Assembly: GCF_000367365.1 (NCBI RefSeq)
Contig: NZ_BARF01000008.1
Span: 1 to 64,000 of the forward strand
Direction: 5' to 3'
DNA from: Streptomyces prunicolor NBRC 13075
GTDB taxonomy: Bacteria > Actinomycetota > Actinomycetes > Streptomycetales > Streptomycetaceae
DNA length: 64,000 nt
Part shown: in pieces, positions 35,362 to 44,340 of the stretch
Layout: each line of letters starts with the position of its first letter
How positions within the stretch are numbered: position 1 is the first letter of the stretch
The notes under the pieces: generated by a model
What the model was told of the DNA's origin: nothing
The model's database searches: none
Seen by the model: only the letters and a program-made list of their open reading frames with translations
Program-made: the position numbers and the translations under genes

Positions 35362-36246
35362 TCAGTGAGCTTCTACGACTTGTTCGGGCAGCAGGGCGGT
35401 CGCGGCGTCGACGAACTCCTGGACCAGGCCGGTGGTCCGCCCGGTGGGCCAGGCCGCCGCGACATGGTTGGGGCCGAGGTCGTCGACAGGGATCGCCTCG
35501 ACGCCGGGTCGGGTGTAGAAGTTCGCGGTGGACGCCGGGATCACGGCGATCCCCTGGCCGCCGGCGACGAGTTCGAGTTTCTCCTCGACGCTGTGGATCG
35601 CCGGCACCGGGCGGCGCTCACCGGTGCGCAGTTCCACCGCGATATCCCGCCATTCGGGGACGGCGTCGGGGTCCTGCAACAGGTGATCGGCCGCGAGGTC
35701 GGCGACTCGCACGGTCTCCTTGCCGGCGAGGCGATGGGACGAGGCCACCATGACGAGGCGCGGTTCGGTGAACAGCGGCCTGATCTCCAGGCCCGCCGGG
35801 TCGATCGGCAGGCGGACGATGCCGACATCCGCGCGGGCGTCGTGCAGCACCTCCACCTGGTCGTGCCAGCCGGTGCGCAGCATCCGCACGTCCAGCCCGG
35901 GGTGGCGCTCACGCAGCAGGCGGACGACGGGGGTCAACGTGATCCCCGGCATGAACCCGATCGTGAGGCGGGTGACGCTCTCGCTCGCGGCGCGTACCCG
36001 CCGCAGAAGCGCGTCCGCGTTCGCCAACAGGGGCCCGGCGTCGTGGACGAGCTGTTCGCCCGCCGGTGTGAGCACGGTGCTGCGGCGGTCGCGCATGAAC
36101 ACGTCCACGCCCAGCTCGCTCTCCAGCACCCGGATCTGGCGGGAGAGCACGGGTTGGGTGATGTGCAGGCGCTCCGCGGCCCGTCCGAAGTGGAGTTCCT
36201 CGGCCACCGCGAGGAAGTAGCGAAGCTTGCGCAGGTCGACGTCCAT
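35362..36246 (-). CDS. LysR family transcriptional regulator
   Basis: A 294-residue LTTR. N-terminal winged HTH: LRKLRYFLAVAEELHFGRAAERLHITQPVLSRQIRVLESELGVDVF. The C-terminal effector domain has two periplasmic-binding-like lobes (LTIGFMPGITLTPVVRLLRERHPGLDVRML). ATG 36246 lies 17 bp after the stop of the upstream SDR gene, so the two probably form one transcript. LysR-type T-N11-A boxes lie in the divergent region upstream of that SDR. Confidence 0.95.
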   Translation of the reverse strand: MDVDLRKLRYFLAVAEELHFGRAAERLHITQPVLSRQIRVLESELGVDVFMRDRRSTVLTPAGEQLVHDAGPLLANADALLRRVRAASESVTRLTIGFMPGITLTPVVRLLRERHPGLDVRMLRTGWHDQVEVLHDARADVGIVRLPIDPAGLEIRPLFTEPRLVMVASSHRLAGKETVRVADLAADHLLQDPDAVPEWRDIAVELRTGERRPVPAIHSVEEKLELVAGGQGIAVIPASTANFYTRPGVEAIPVDDLGPNHVAAAWPTGRTTGLVQEFVDAATALLPEQVVEAH

Positions 36247-36263
36247 GCGGTTCCTCCGGGTGA

Positions 36264-37121
36264 TCAGCCGCGCTCGAAGGGGGCGAGCGGGTCGCCGTGC
36301 GCCGGTGCCCAGCCCAGTTCGCGACGGGCCTTGGCCGAGGTGAGGCGCTGGTCCAGCGCGAACGCGTCCGCGACGGGCCCCATCTCGGTGCGGGCCCGCT
36401 CCAGTGTGATCGAGACCGTCCTGCCGTCGAGTCCGGCACCGCGCGCCGCCGCTTCGGCGACCTGCTTCATCGTCGGGTGGCCCTCGCCGACCCCGATGTA
36501 GACCGATCCCGGCTTCGCCGAGAGCGCCGCGACGTAGAGCGTGGCCATGTCGTCGATGTGCACGAGGCCCCAGTGGTTGGCGCCGTCGCCTATGTACGGG
36601 ACAGCGCCCCTGATTTTACCCGGGGCGATGAAGAAATGTTCGATCAGCCGGTTGTCGCCTCCGTAGAGCAGCCCGGGCTGTACGACGACGGGGCGACCGC
36701 CCTCGGCGGCGCGTGCCGTGACCGCGTCCTCGACCGACCTGCGCCAGGCCACCACGCCGGGCGGATTCCACGGTGCGGTCTCGTCCCGTACGCCGTCGGT
36801 GTCGCCGTAGACCCAGGTGCCGCCGGTGTGCACGTAGGGTCCGGCCCCGACGCCGTCCTGCATGGCCGTGGCCGCGGCGAGATCCATGTCCGCGGAGCTG
36901 GCCTGCGCGAGATGGATCACCGCCTCGGCGCGGGCGGCCGCGTGGTTGAGCACGTCAAGGTCGGTGAGTCCGCCGCGCACCTCGATCGCCCCGGCGGCTG
37001 TCACAGCCTGTGCGGACTGCTCGCTGCGTGCCAGCGCCTCCACGGAGTGGCCTTGTCGCACCAGTTCGGCGATCGTGGCCCGGCCGATGTAGCCGGATCC
37101 GCCCGTCAGGAAAATCTTCAT
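36264..37121 (-). CDS. NAD-dependent epimerase/dehydratase (extended/atypical SDR)
   Basis: A 285-residue protein with the NAD(P) loop MKIFLTGGSGYIGRATIAELVRQGH. A following AGAIEVRGGLTDLDVLNHAAARAEAVIHLA is typical of atypical SDRs acting on nucleotide sugars or as sensors. A Y-x3-K catalytic pair is not clearly seen; the usual region reads HTGGTWVYGDTDG. ATG 37121. Followed by LysR on the same strand and divergent from a second SDR. Substrate unknown. Confidence 0.88.
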   Translation of the reverse strand: MKIFLTGGSGYIGRATIAELVRQGHSVEALARSEQSAQAVTAAGAIEVRGGLTDLDVLNHAAARAEAVIHLAQASSADMDLAAATAMQDGVGAGPYVHTGGTWVYGDTDGVRDETAPWNPPGVVAWRRSVEDAVTARAAEGGRPVVVQPGLLYGGDNRLIEHFFIAPGKIRGAVPYIGDGANHWGLVHIDDMATLYVAALSAKPGSVYIGVGEGHPTMKQVAEAAARGAGLDGRTVSITLERARTEMGPVADAFALDQRLTSAKARRELGWAPAHGDPLAPFERG

Positions 37122-37222
37122 GCCGTCCCTCGCTGTTCATCGTTCGCTGTTCATCGTTCAGGTGTGACTCCACCGTGCGGCCTGGTCGCGGGTGCCGTCC
37201 AAGACCTGTTTCGCGCTCTGTG

Positions 37223-37296
37223 ATGCCCGCTGGGCATGACGCGTCGGCGGCGGTCCTTCTCCTGGTACGCGGCATGGTTGATGCCCCGTGGGCATC
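37223..37296. promoter_or_regulatory. two LysR-type boxes ATGCCC-N3-GGGCAT
   Basis: ATGCCC-GCT-GGGCAT at 37223-37237 and GATGCCC-CGT-GGGCATC at 37280-37296, both perfect inverted repeats that fit the LysR T-N11-A rule. Their centres are 58 bp apart. They lie between the divergent SDR genes, upstream of the SDR-LysR pair, so LysR binding is the natural guess. Confidence 0.55.
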
Positions 37297-37402
37297 GCAG
37301 GGGACGTAAAGGGTCTTGGACAGGGCGGCCCCGACAGATCGACAGTGGACGTGCCGCGACAGCGGGCCGGGATCCCGGTTCCTGCCTGTCGCCGGCGTTC
37401 TG

Positions 37403-37451
37403 ATCGACAACCCGGGTTGTCGATAGCTCGGGGCGCATCTCGACAACCCGG
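37403..37451. promoter_or_regulatory. 22-bp perfect palindrome plus an extra half-site
   Basis: ATCGACAACCC (37403-37413) is followed directly by its complement GGGTTGTCGAT (37414-37424). A further half-site TCGACAACCCGG is at 37440-37451, 37 bp after the first. This lies 34-83 bp upstream of the rightward SDR start. The repeat length suits a TetR- or MerR-type dimer. No such gene is in the window near it. Confidence 0.6.
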
Positions 37452-37485
37452 CACACATCTCGAACGCCCTCTGGGAGGTGCGACG

Positions 37486-38265
37486 ATGCCTCACGTCCTG
37501 ATCACCGGATCCTCCGACGGCCTCGGCCTGATGGCCGCTCGCCTGCTGATCGGCCAAGGCCACACGGTGACCCTGCACGCTCGCGACACCGCGCGGGCCG
37601 CGCATACGCGTGCGGTCCTGCCCGCCGCCGAGAACGTGCTGGTGGGTGATCTGGGATCCCTCGACGGGATCCGGTCGGTGGCCGCCCAGGCCGACGCGGC
37701 GGGCCGGTTCGACGCCGTCATCCACAACGCGGGCATCGGCTACCGCGAGCCGCGCCGCGTCGAGACCGTCGACGGCCTGTCCCAGCTGTTCACGGTCAAT
37801 GTCCTCGCGCCCTACCTGCTGACCGCGCTGATGACGCGGCCCGACCGGCTGGTCTACCTCAGTTCGGGCATGGCGCGCGGCGGGGACGCGGACCTGTCGG
37901 ATGCGCAGTGGACCGATCGGCGCTGGAACGGGGCCCAGGCGTACAGCGACAGCAAGCTGTTCGACGTCCTGCTCGCGCGCGGTGTCGCACGGCACTGGCC
38001 CGACGTGCTGTCGAACTCGGTGGAACCCGGGTGGGTCGCGACCAGGATGGGCGGCCCCGGCGCGCCGGACGACCTGGCACAGGGCCCGGTCACCCAGGCG
38101 TGGCTCGCCGTCAGCGACGACGAGGCCGCGCGAGTCACCGGCCGGCACTTCTACCACCAGAAGCGGCGCTCCGTGCCCGCCAAGGCGTCCGAGGCGAAGG
38201 TCCAGGACGCCCTGCTCGACTACTGCGCCCGGCTCACCGGCGTCTCGATCCGCGCGTCGCGATGA
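37486..38265 (+). CDS. SDR family oxidoreductase
   Basis: A 259-residue short-chain dehydrogenase. Cofactor loop LITGSSDGLGLMAARLL (TGxxxGxG), NAG motif in DAVIHNAGIGY, YLSSG for the catalytic Ser, and Y-x3-K in AYSDSK. ATG 37486 follows GGGAGGTG. The upstream region carries strong palindromes. Runs toward the amidohydrolase gene after 128 bp of tandem repeats. Substrate unknown. Confidence 0.93.
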   Translation: MPHVLITGSSDGLGLMAARLLIGQGHTVTLHARDTARAAHTRAVLPAAENVLVGDLGSLDGIRSVAAQADAAGRFDAVIHNAGIGYREPRRVETVDGLSQLFTVNVLAPYLLTALMTRPDRLVYLSSGMARGGDADLSDAQWTDRRWNGAQAYSDSKLFDVLLARGVARHWPDVLSNSVEPGWVATRMGGPGAPDDLAQGPVTQAWLAVSDDEAARVTGRHFYHQKRRSVPAKASEAKVQDALLDYCARLTGVSIRASR

Positions 38266-38273
38266 CCCTGCCC

Positions 38274-38353
38274 GGTCCCGATACGTCCGACCCGGTTCCG
38301 ATACGTCCGACCCGGTTCCGGTACGTCTGACGCGGTCCCGATACGACCGGCCC
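38274..38353. repeat. 20-bp tandem repeat, four copies
   Basis: Four head-to-tail units at 38274, 38294, 38314 and 38334, consensus GGTYCCGATACGTCCGACCC. They begin directly after the SDR stop and end 40 bp before the amidohydrolase ATG. They could be an array of binding sites or a slippage product. Confidence 0.9.
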
Positions 38354-38393
38354 TGTCACCCCGAAGTCGCGTCAACTGAAACGGAGTTCGACG

Positions 38394-39800
38394 ATGTCCA
38401 AAGAAATCCTGATCACCGGTGGCCACGTCGTGACGCTCGACGACACGCTCGGCGACGGGCTCGGTGACGCGCTCGGAGATGTGCCCGGTGGTGATGTGCG
38501 CGTGCGGGACTGTGTCATCACGCAGATCGGTGTCGGCCTGCGCCCGGGGCCGGACACCGAGGTCGTCGACGCGCGGGGCCGACTGGTGGTCCCGGGCCTG
38601 ATCGACACGCACCGACACGTCTGGCAGGGCGCGATCGCCGGGTTCACCCCGCAGATGACCGGATACGGCTACGGACCGGCCGTCCTGACCGGGATCTCGC
38701 TCGACCACACTGCGGCCGACATCTACGCCGGCACCCTGTGGGGAGCGATGCAAGCGCTGGACGCGGGAATCACCACGATCGGCGACTGGGCCCACGCACT
38801 TCAGTCGGCCGACCACGCCGACGCCAACCTGCGCGGCCTGCGCGAATCCGGAATCCGCGGCCTGTTCTTCTACGGCGGCCCCGGTCCGGCCGACGACGAT
38901 CCGAACCCGCCGCACCCGCTCGACGCCCGGCGCATGCGCGACGAGCATTTCCCCGGCAGCGGCAGCGGCAGCGGCAGCGGCAGCGGCAACAGCGGCACCG
39001 GCAACAGTGCCACCGGCACCGGACGGCTACGAATGGGCATGGCGCTGCGCGGACCGTGCTTCACCTCCCCGGAGCGCAACCGCCAGGACTTCGCCTTCGC
39101 CCGCGAACTCGGCCTGCCGATCTCGATCCACGTCGGGATGGCCGGCACCGCGGACGCGGTCACCGCGCTGCGCCGGGACGGGCTGCTCGGCCCGGACGTC
39201 AACTACATCCACGCCAACCAGCTGACCGACGAGGAGATGGACCTGATCGCCGCCTCGGGCGGGACCGTGACCATCACCCCGAGCACGGACATGCTGATGC
39301 AGTTCGGCACCTACCCGGCCACCGGGCGAGCTCTGGAACGTGACATCGTCTCCGGACTCGGGGTCGACACCGTGTGCAGCGCCGGGACCGACCTGTTCTC
39401 CGAGATGCGCCTCGCGCTGGCCGCGGAACGCTCGCGCGCCAACGCCGAGTCCCTCGCCCGCAACGACCTCGTGCACGAGGTCGCACTGCACCAGCGGGAC
39501 ATGCTGCGGCTGGCCACGCTCGGCGGCGCCCAGGTACTCGGTCTCGCCGACGAGACCGGTTCGCTCACCCCCGGCAAACAGGCCGACATCACCATCGTCG
39601 ACCTGCGTTCGCCGCACCTGGACGGCTTCGGCGACCCGGTCGCGATGCTCGTGCTCGGCGCCGGTCCGGCCGACGTGGAGACGGTCCTGGTCGGCGGGGA
39701 ATTCGCCAAACGGGACGGCACCCTGGTCGGAACCCACGCGGCCAAGGCACGGGACCTGATGCACGAGACACAGGACCGGCTCCGCGCCGCGATCCGCTGA
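38394..39800 (+). CDS. amidohydrolase family protein (cytosine deaminase/TrzA-like)
   Basis: A 468-residue metal-dependent hydrolase. Metal ligands: H73 and H75 in GLIDTHRHVW, a later His in LPISIHVGM and in YIHANQL, and Asp in VCSAGTDLFSE. The last part is the composite beta domain (LTPGKQADITIVDLRS). This pattern is that of the TRZ/ATZ, cytosine and 8-oxoguanine deaminase subgroup. ATG 38394. A low-complexity GSGSGSGSGSGNSGTGNS insertion at residues about 188-207 is encoded by a hexanucleotide repeat. Substrate not predictable. Confidence 0.88.
   Translation: MSKEILITGGHVVTLDDTLGDGLGDALGDVPGGDVRVRDCVITQIGVGLRPGPDTEVVDARGRLVVPGLIDTHRHVWQGAIAGFTPQMTGYGYGPAVLTGISLDHTAADIYAGTLWGAMQALDAGITTIGDWAHALQSADHADANLRGLRESGIRGLFFYGGPGPADDDPNPPHPLDARRMRDEHFPGSGSGSGSGSGNSGTGNSATGTGRLRMGMALRGPCFTSPERNRQDFAFARELGLPISIHVGMAGTADAVTALRRDGLLGPDVNYIHANQLTDEEMDLIAASGGTVTITPSTDMLMQFGTYPATGRALERDIVSGLGVDTVCSAGTDLFSEMRLALAAERSRANAESLARNDLVHEVALHQRDMLRLATLGGAQVLGLADETGSLTPGKQADITIVDLRSPHLDGFGDPVAMLVLGAGPADVETVLVGGEFAKRDGTLVGTHAAKARDLMHETQDRLRAAIR
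38955..38984 (+). repeat. hexanucleotide repeat GGCAGC x5 within the amidohydrolase gene
   Basis: Five perfect GGCAGC units plus a sixth variant GGCAAC, coding Gly-Ser repeats in a loop. Length changes by whole units keep the frame. Confidence 0.9.
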
Positions 39801-40010
39801 ACCGCTGAACCGCAACGCAACGGCAGCCTTCGGGCAACCGCGTCGGCCAAGCGCCGTTAGCGGCTTTTGTCCCCCTGTTCAGTGACCCGGCCCACTTTCG
39901 GCCATGGATTGCGCATGCATCCGGACGTCCCGGGCAGGCGCACGCAGTCCCCGAGAGTGACAGTTAGGTGACGCTGGGACGCTGAACAGGAACGGAAGGC
40001 AATACCGATC

Positions 40011-41537
40011 ATGGCCGAGAACACGGAACAGCAGCCGGGGAAGACCATCCACGCGGGCGGCGAGTGGCTGGAAGCGGTCTCCGGCGCCACGCGCGAGATC
40101 ATCGACCCCGCGGACGCGCTGCCGTTCGCCGTGGTCGCGGAGGGCGACGAGAAGGACACGGACATAGCCGTGGCCGCCGCCCGTGCCGCCTTCGACGGCG
40201 GTCAGGGGGCCTGGCCGCGCACCCCCGTCACCGAGCGCGCCGCGCTCCTGCGCCGCGTCGCCGACCTCCTCGTGCGCGACCGCGAAGAGCTCGGCCTGCT
40301 GGAGAGCCGCGACGCGGGCAAGACCGTAGAGGAGGGTCGCGTCGACATCGACTGTGTCGCCGACGCCTTCCGCTACTTCGCCGACCTCGTCGCGGGCGAG
40401 GCCCCCGGCCGAGTCGTCGACGCGGGCACGCCTGACGTCCACAGCGTCGTCGTACACGAGCCCGTCGGCGTCTGCGCGCTGATCACCCCCTGGAACTACC
40501 CTCTGCTCCAGGCGAGTTGGAAGATCGCGCCCGCCCTCGCGGCCGGCAACACCTTCGTCGTCAAGCCCAGCGAGATCACCCCGCTGACGACGGTCGCCCT
40601 GATCGACCTGCTCGTCGAGGCCGGGCTGCCCGCCGGTGTCGCCAACATCGTCACCGGCCCCGGCCACTCGGTCGGCGCCCGCCTCGCCGAGCACCCCGAC
40701 GTCGACCTCGTCTCCTTCACCGGCGGCCTCATCAGCGGCACGAAGGTCGCCCAGGCCGCCGCCATGACCGTGAAGAAGGTCGCCCTCGAACTCGGCGGCA
40801 AGAACCCCAACGTCGTCTTCGCCGACGCCTGCGCCAGCGAGGAGGGCTTCGACACCGCCGTCGACCAGGCCCTCAACGCGGCCTTCATCCACAGCGGCCA
40901 GGTCTGCTCCGCGGGCGCCCGCCTCATCGTCGAGGAAACCGTCCGCGAGCGCTTCGTCGCCGAACTCGCCCGCCGCGCCGAGAAGATCCGCCTCGGCCGC
41001 GGCACCGAGGACGGCGTCGAGTGCGGCCCGCTCGTCTCCGAACAGCAGCGCGCCAAGACCGAGTCGTACGTCGCCGCCGCGCTCGCCGAGGGCGCGGTGC
41101 TGCGCTCCGGCGGCAAGCGCCCCGAGCCGACCGCGACCCGGCCCGCCACCGGCTACTTCTACGAGCCGACCGTCCTCGACCAGTGCCACCGCGAGATGAC
41201 CGTCGTACGCGAAGAGGTCTTCGGACCGGTCCTCACCGTCGAGACCTTCCGCACCGAGGACGAGGCGGTCGCACTCGCCAACGACACCGAGTACGGCCTC
41301 GCGGGCGCTGTCTGGACCGCCGACGCGGGCCGCGCGCGCCGCGTCGCCGGCCGGCTGCGGCACGGCACCGTCTGGATCAACGACTTCCACCCCTACCTCC
41401 CGCAGGCGGAGTGGGGCGGCTTCGGAAAGAGCGGTGTGGGCCGGGAACTCGGCCCCGCCGGACTCGCCGAGTACCGCGAGGCCAAGCACGTCTACCAGAA
41501 CCTGGCGCCAAGGCCGGTCCGCTGGTTCGCAGGCTGA
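40011..41537 (+). CDS. betB: betaine aldehyde dehydrogenase (aldehyde dehydrogenase family)
   Basis: A 508-residue NAD(P)-dependent aldehyde dehydrogenase. Fingerprints are PWNYPLLQASWKIAPALAAGNTFVVKPSE, general base E260 (ALELGGKNPN), nucleophile C299 (GQVCSAG), and EEVFGPVLTVETF. Placed at the head of a choline/betaine operon, it would oxidise betaine aldehyde to the osmoprotectant glycine betaine. ATG 40011 follows GGAACGGAAGG. A dispersed repeat separates it from the choline dehydrogenase. Specificity rests on context. Confidence 0.9.
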   Translation: MAENTEQQPGKTIHAGGEWLEAVSGATREIIDPADALPFAVVAEGDEKDTDIAVAAARAAFDGGQGAWPRTPVTERAALLRRVADLLVRDREELGLLESRDAGKTVEEGRVDIDCVADAFRYFADLVAGEAPGRVVDAGTPDVHSVVVHEPVGVCALITPWNYPLLQASWKIAPALAAGNTFVVKPSEITPLTTVALIDLLVEAGLPAGVANIVTGPGHSVGARLAEHPDVDLVSFTGGLISGTKVAQAAAMTVKKVALELGGKNPNVVFADACASEEGFDTAVDQALNAAFIHSGQVCSAGARLIVEETVRERFVAELARRAEKIRLGRGTEDGVECGPLVSEQQRAKTESYVAAALAEGAVLRSGGKRPEPTATRPATGYFYEPTVLDQCHREMTVVREEVFGPVLTVETFRTEDEAVALANDTEYGLAGAVWTADAGRARRVAGRLRHGTVWINDFHPYLPQAEWGGFGKSGVGRELGPAGLAEYREAKHVYQNLAPRPVRWFAG

Positions 41538-41574
41538 TCCCGTCGACTTACTGACCCCGCCAACCCCAGCCCAC

Positions 41575-41648
41575 CTAGGGGCGCGGGTCTGTGCCGACAT
41601 GCGGCTCCGCCGCGTGGGCGCGACCAGCCACAACGCACTCGCACCTGA
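41575..41648. repeat. Streptomyces dispersed repeat, degenerate copy
   Basis: TAGGGGCGCGGGT... ends GGCGCGACCAGCCACAACG, a diverged copy of the element whose arms form the inverted repeat at 11986-12177. It holds a small hairpin GCGGC-TCC-GCCGC (41601-41613). It lies between two genes of the betaine operon, so it may attenuate rather than terminate. Confidence 0.7.
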
Positions 41649-41683
41649 AAGACAGCCCCAGGCCCTCATTTGGAGTCACCCCC

Positions 41684-43213
41684 ATGCCCGAAAACCCCCA
41701 CGTCTACGACTACGTCGTTATCGGCGGCGGAACGGCAGGCTCCGTCATCGCCTCCCGCCTCACCGAGAACCCCGACGTCACCGTCGCCGTCATCGAAGGC
41801 GGCCCCAGCGACGTCGGCCGCGAGGACGTACTGACCCTGCGCCGCTGGATGGGCCTCCTCGGCGGCGAGCTGGACTACGACTACCCGACCACCGAGCAGC
41901 CGCGCGGCAACTCCCACATCCGGCACAGCCGCGCCCGCGTGCTCGGCGGCTGCTCCTCGCACAACACTCTCATCGCCTTCAAGCCGCTGCCGTCCGACTG
42001 GGACGAGTGGGAGGCGGCCGGCGCCAAGGGCTGGGGCGCGATCTCGATGGAGGCGTACTACGCCCGCCTCCTCAACAACATCGTCCCCGTCGACGAGAAG
42101 GACCGGAACGCCATCGCCCGCGACTTCGTCGACGCGGCCCAGGAAGCACTCGACGTCCCGCGCGTCGAGGGCTTCAACAAGGCCCCGTTCACGGACGGCG
42201 TCGGCTTCTTCGACCTCGCCTACCACCCCGAGAACAACAAGCGGTCCAGCGCGTCCGTCGCGTATCTGCACCCGGTGATGGACGAGCGCCCCAACCTCAC
42301 CCTTTTCCTTGAGACTTGGGCCCACCGCCTGGAGCTGAACGGCACCCGCGCGGAAGGCGTCCACGTCCGCACCAAGGACGGTGAGGAACTCCTCGTCCGC
42401 GCCCGCCGCGAGGTCGTCCTGTGCGCCGGCGCCGTCGACTCCCCGCGGCTGCTCCTGCACTCGGGCATCGGCCCCCGCAAGGACCTCGAAGCGCTCGGAA
42501 TCCCCGTCGCCGTCGACCTCCCGGGCGTCGGCGAGAACCTCCTCGACCACCCCGAGTCGGTGATCGTCTGGGAGACGAACGGGCCGATCCCGGAGAACTC
42601 CGCGATGGACTCCGACGCGGGCCTGTTCGTGCGCCGCGACCCCCAACTCCCGGGCCCGGACCTGATGTTCCACTTTTACCAGGTCCCCTTCACGGACAAC
42701 GCCGAGCGGCTCGGCTACGAACGCCCCGAGTTCGGCGTCTCGATGACCCCGAACATCCCCAAGCCGAAGAGCCGCGGCCGCCTGTACCTGGAGAGCGCCG
42801 ACCCGGCCGTCAAACCCGCCCTGGACTTCCGGTACTTCACCGACGAGGACGACTACGACGGCCGCACCCTCGTCGACGGCATCCGCATCGCCCGCGAGAT
42901 CGCGAAGACCGAACCACTCGCCGGCTGGCTGAAGCGGGAGGTGTGCCCCGGCCCGGAGATCCTCGGCGACGCGGAACTCAGCGAGTACGCCCGCAAGGTC
43001 GCCCACACCGTCTACCACCCGGCCGGCACCTGCCGCATGGGCGCCGACACCGACGAACTGGCCGTGGTCGACCCCGAGTTGAGGGTCCGCGGCCTGGACG
43101 GCCTCCGGATCGCGGATGCCTCCGTCTTCCCGACCATGCCCGCCGTGAACCCGATGATCGGGGTGCTCATGGTCGGCGAGAGGGCTGTTGACCTGATCGG
43201 AGGTGGTGCGTGA
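41684..43213 (+). CDS. betA: GMC family oxidoreductase, choline dehydrogenase-like
   Basis: A 509-residue FAD enzyme. ADP-binding loop [24 protein letters not shown] signature 1 region ([17 protein letters not shown]), signature 2 ([16 protein letters not shown]), and the C-terminal active site HPAGTCRMG and [13 protein letters not shown]. Next to betaine aldehyde dehydrogenase and a betaine ABC transporter it most likely oxidises choline to betaine aldehyde. ATG 41684 chosen over an upstream frame extension. Its stop overlaps the ABC ATPase start (TGATG). Confidence 0.9.
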   Translation: MPENPHVYDYVVIGGGTAGSVIASRLTENPDVTVAVIEGGPSDVGREDVLTLRRWMGLLGGELDYDYPTTEQPRGNSHIRHSRARVLGGCSSHNTLIAFKPLPSDWDEWEAAGAKGWGAISMEAYYARLLNNIVPVDEKDRNAIARDFVDAAQEALDVPRVEGFNKAPFTDGVGFFDLAYHPENNKRSSASVAYLHPVMDERPNLTLFLETWAHRLELNGTRAEGVHVRTKDGEELLVRARREVVLCAGAVDSPRLLLHSGIGPRKDLEALGIPVAVDLPGVGENLLDHPESVIVWETNGPIPENSAMDSDAGLFVRRDPQLPGPDLMFHFYQVPFTDNAERLGYERPEFGVSMTPNIPKPKSRGRLYLESADPAVKPALDFRYFTDEDDYDGRTLVDGIRIAREIAKTEPLAGWLKREVCPGPEILGDAELSEYARKVAHTVYHPAGTCRMGADTDELAVVDPELRVRGLDGLRIADASVFPTMPAVNPMIGVLMVGERAVDLIGGGA

Positions 43214-44340
43214 TGAGTACCCTCAGTACGCCCAACGGCCTTGATGAGCCCGGCAGTTCCGCGACCACGAGCATGAGCACAGGCGCCTCTGGCAACCCCG
43301 TATTTTCGGTGGACGGCCTCTGGAAGGTCTTCGGCCCGAAGGCCGACCAGGTCCCCGCCGACCCGGAACTCACCGCCCTCGACGCCGCCGAGCTGCACAC
43401 CCGCACCGGCTGCACCGCCGCCGTCCGCGACGTCTCCTTCGACGTCCGCAAGGGCGAGGTCTTCGTGGTGATGGGCCTGTCCGGCTCCGGCAAGTCCACC
43501 CTGGTCCGCTGCCTCACCCGCCTCATCGAACCCACCGCCGGCACCATCGCCATCGACGGCGAGGACGTCCGCGCCATGGACAAGTCCCGGCTGCGCGAAC
43601 TGCGCCGCCACCGCGCCGCGATGGTCTTCCAGCACTTCGGCCTCCTCCCGCACCGCACGGTCCTCGACAACGTCGCCTACGGCCTGGAGATCCAGGGCAT
43701 CGGCAAGGCCGAGCGCCGCCGCCGGGCCGCCGAGGTCGTCACCAAGGTCGGCCTGGAGGGTATGGAGCAGCGTCGCCCCGGCCAGCTCTCCGGCGGCCAG
43801 CGTCAACGCGTGGGCCTGGCCCGGGCGTTGGCGGTCGACCCCCAAGTCCTCCTGTTCGACGAGCCGTTCAGCGCCCTCGACCCGCTGATCCGGCGCGACA
43901 TGCAGGAGGAGGTCGTCCGGCTGCACCGCGAGGAGGGCCGCACGATGGTCTTCATCACCCACGACCTGAACGAGGCGCTGAAACTCGGCGACCGCATCGC
44001 CCTGATGCGCGACGGCCGCATCGTCCAACTCGGCACCCCCGAGGAGATCGTCGGCTCCCCGGCCGACGACTACGTCCGCGAGTTCGTACGGGACGTGCCG
44101 CGCGCGGACGTCATGACGGTCCGTACGGCGATGCGCCCAGGAGACTGCGGAGCTTCGGAGCACCCCGGCGCGCTCGCGGCCGACGCGGTCGTCGCCGAGG
44201 CCATCAAGGTCGTGTCCCGCAGCGGAAAGCCCGCCTGTGTCGTGGAGGACGGCCACTGTCTCGGCGTGGTCGACCACGCACGGCTGCTGGACGTCGTGGC
44301 AGGGGCGGAGCTCGCCGATACCGGCAAGGGGGCGGTCTGA
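43213..44340 (+). CDS. proV: glycine betaine/proline ABC transporter ATP-binding protein
   Basis: A 375-residue ATPase of the ProV/OpuAA type. Walker [10 protein letters not shown] (from residue 88), Q loop [23 protein letters not shown], signature [17 protein letters not shown] (from 192), Walker [14 protein letters not shown], and H loop [12 protein letters not shown] short CBS-like tail follows ([35 protein letters not shown]). It has an N-terminal extension of about 30 residues and a 16-residue insertion before strand 2. Coupled to both neighbours by TGATG overlaps. Confidence 0.95.
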   Translation: MSTLSTPNGLDEPGSSATTSMSTGASGNPVFSVDGLWKVFGPKADQVPADPELTALDAAELHTRTGCTAAVRDVSFDVRKGEVFVVMGLSGSGKSTLVRCLTRLIEPTAGTIAIDGEDVRAMDKSRLRELRRHRAAMVFQHFGLLPHRTVLDNVAYGLEIQGIGKAERRRRAAEVVTKVGLEGMEQRRPGQLSGGQRQRVGLARALAVDPQVLLFDEPFSALDPLIRRDMQEEVVRLHREEGRTMVFITHDLNEALKLGDRIALMRDGRIVQLGTPEEIVGSPADDYVREFVRDVPRADVMTVRTAMRPGDCGASEHPGALAADAVVAEAIKVVSRSGKPACVVEDGHCLGVVDHARLLDVVAGAELADTGKGAV

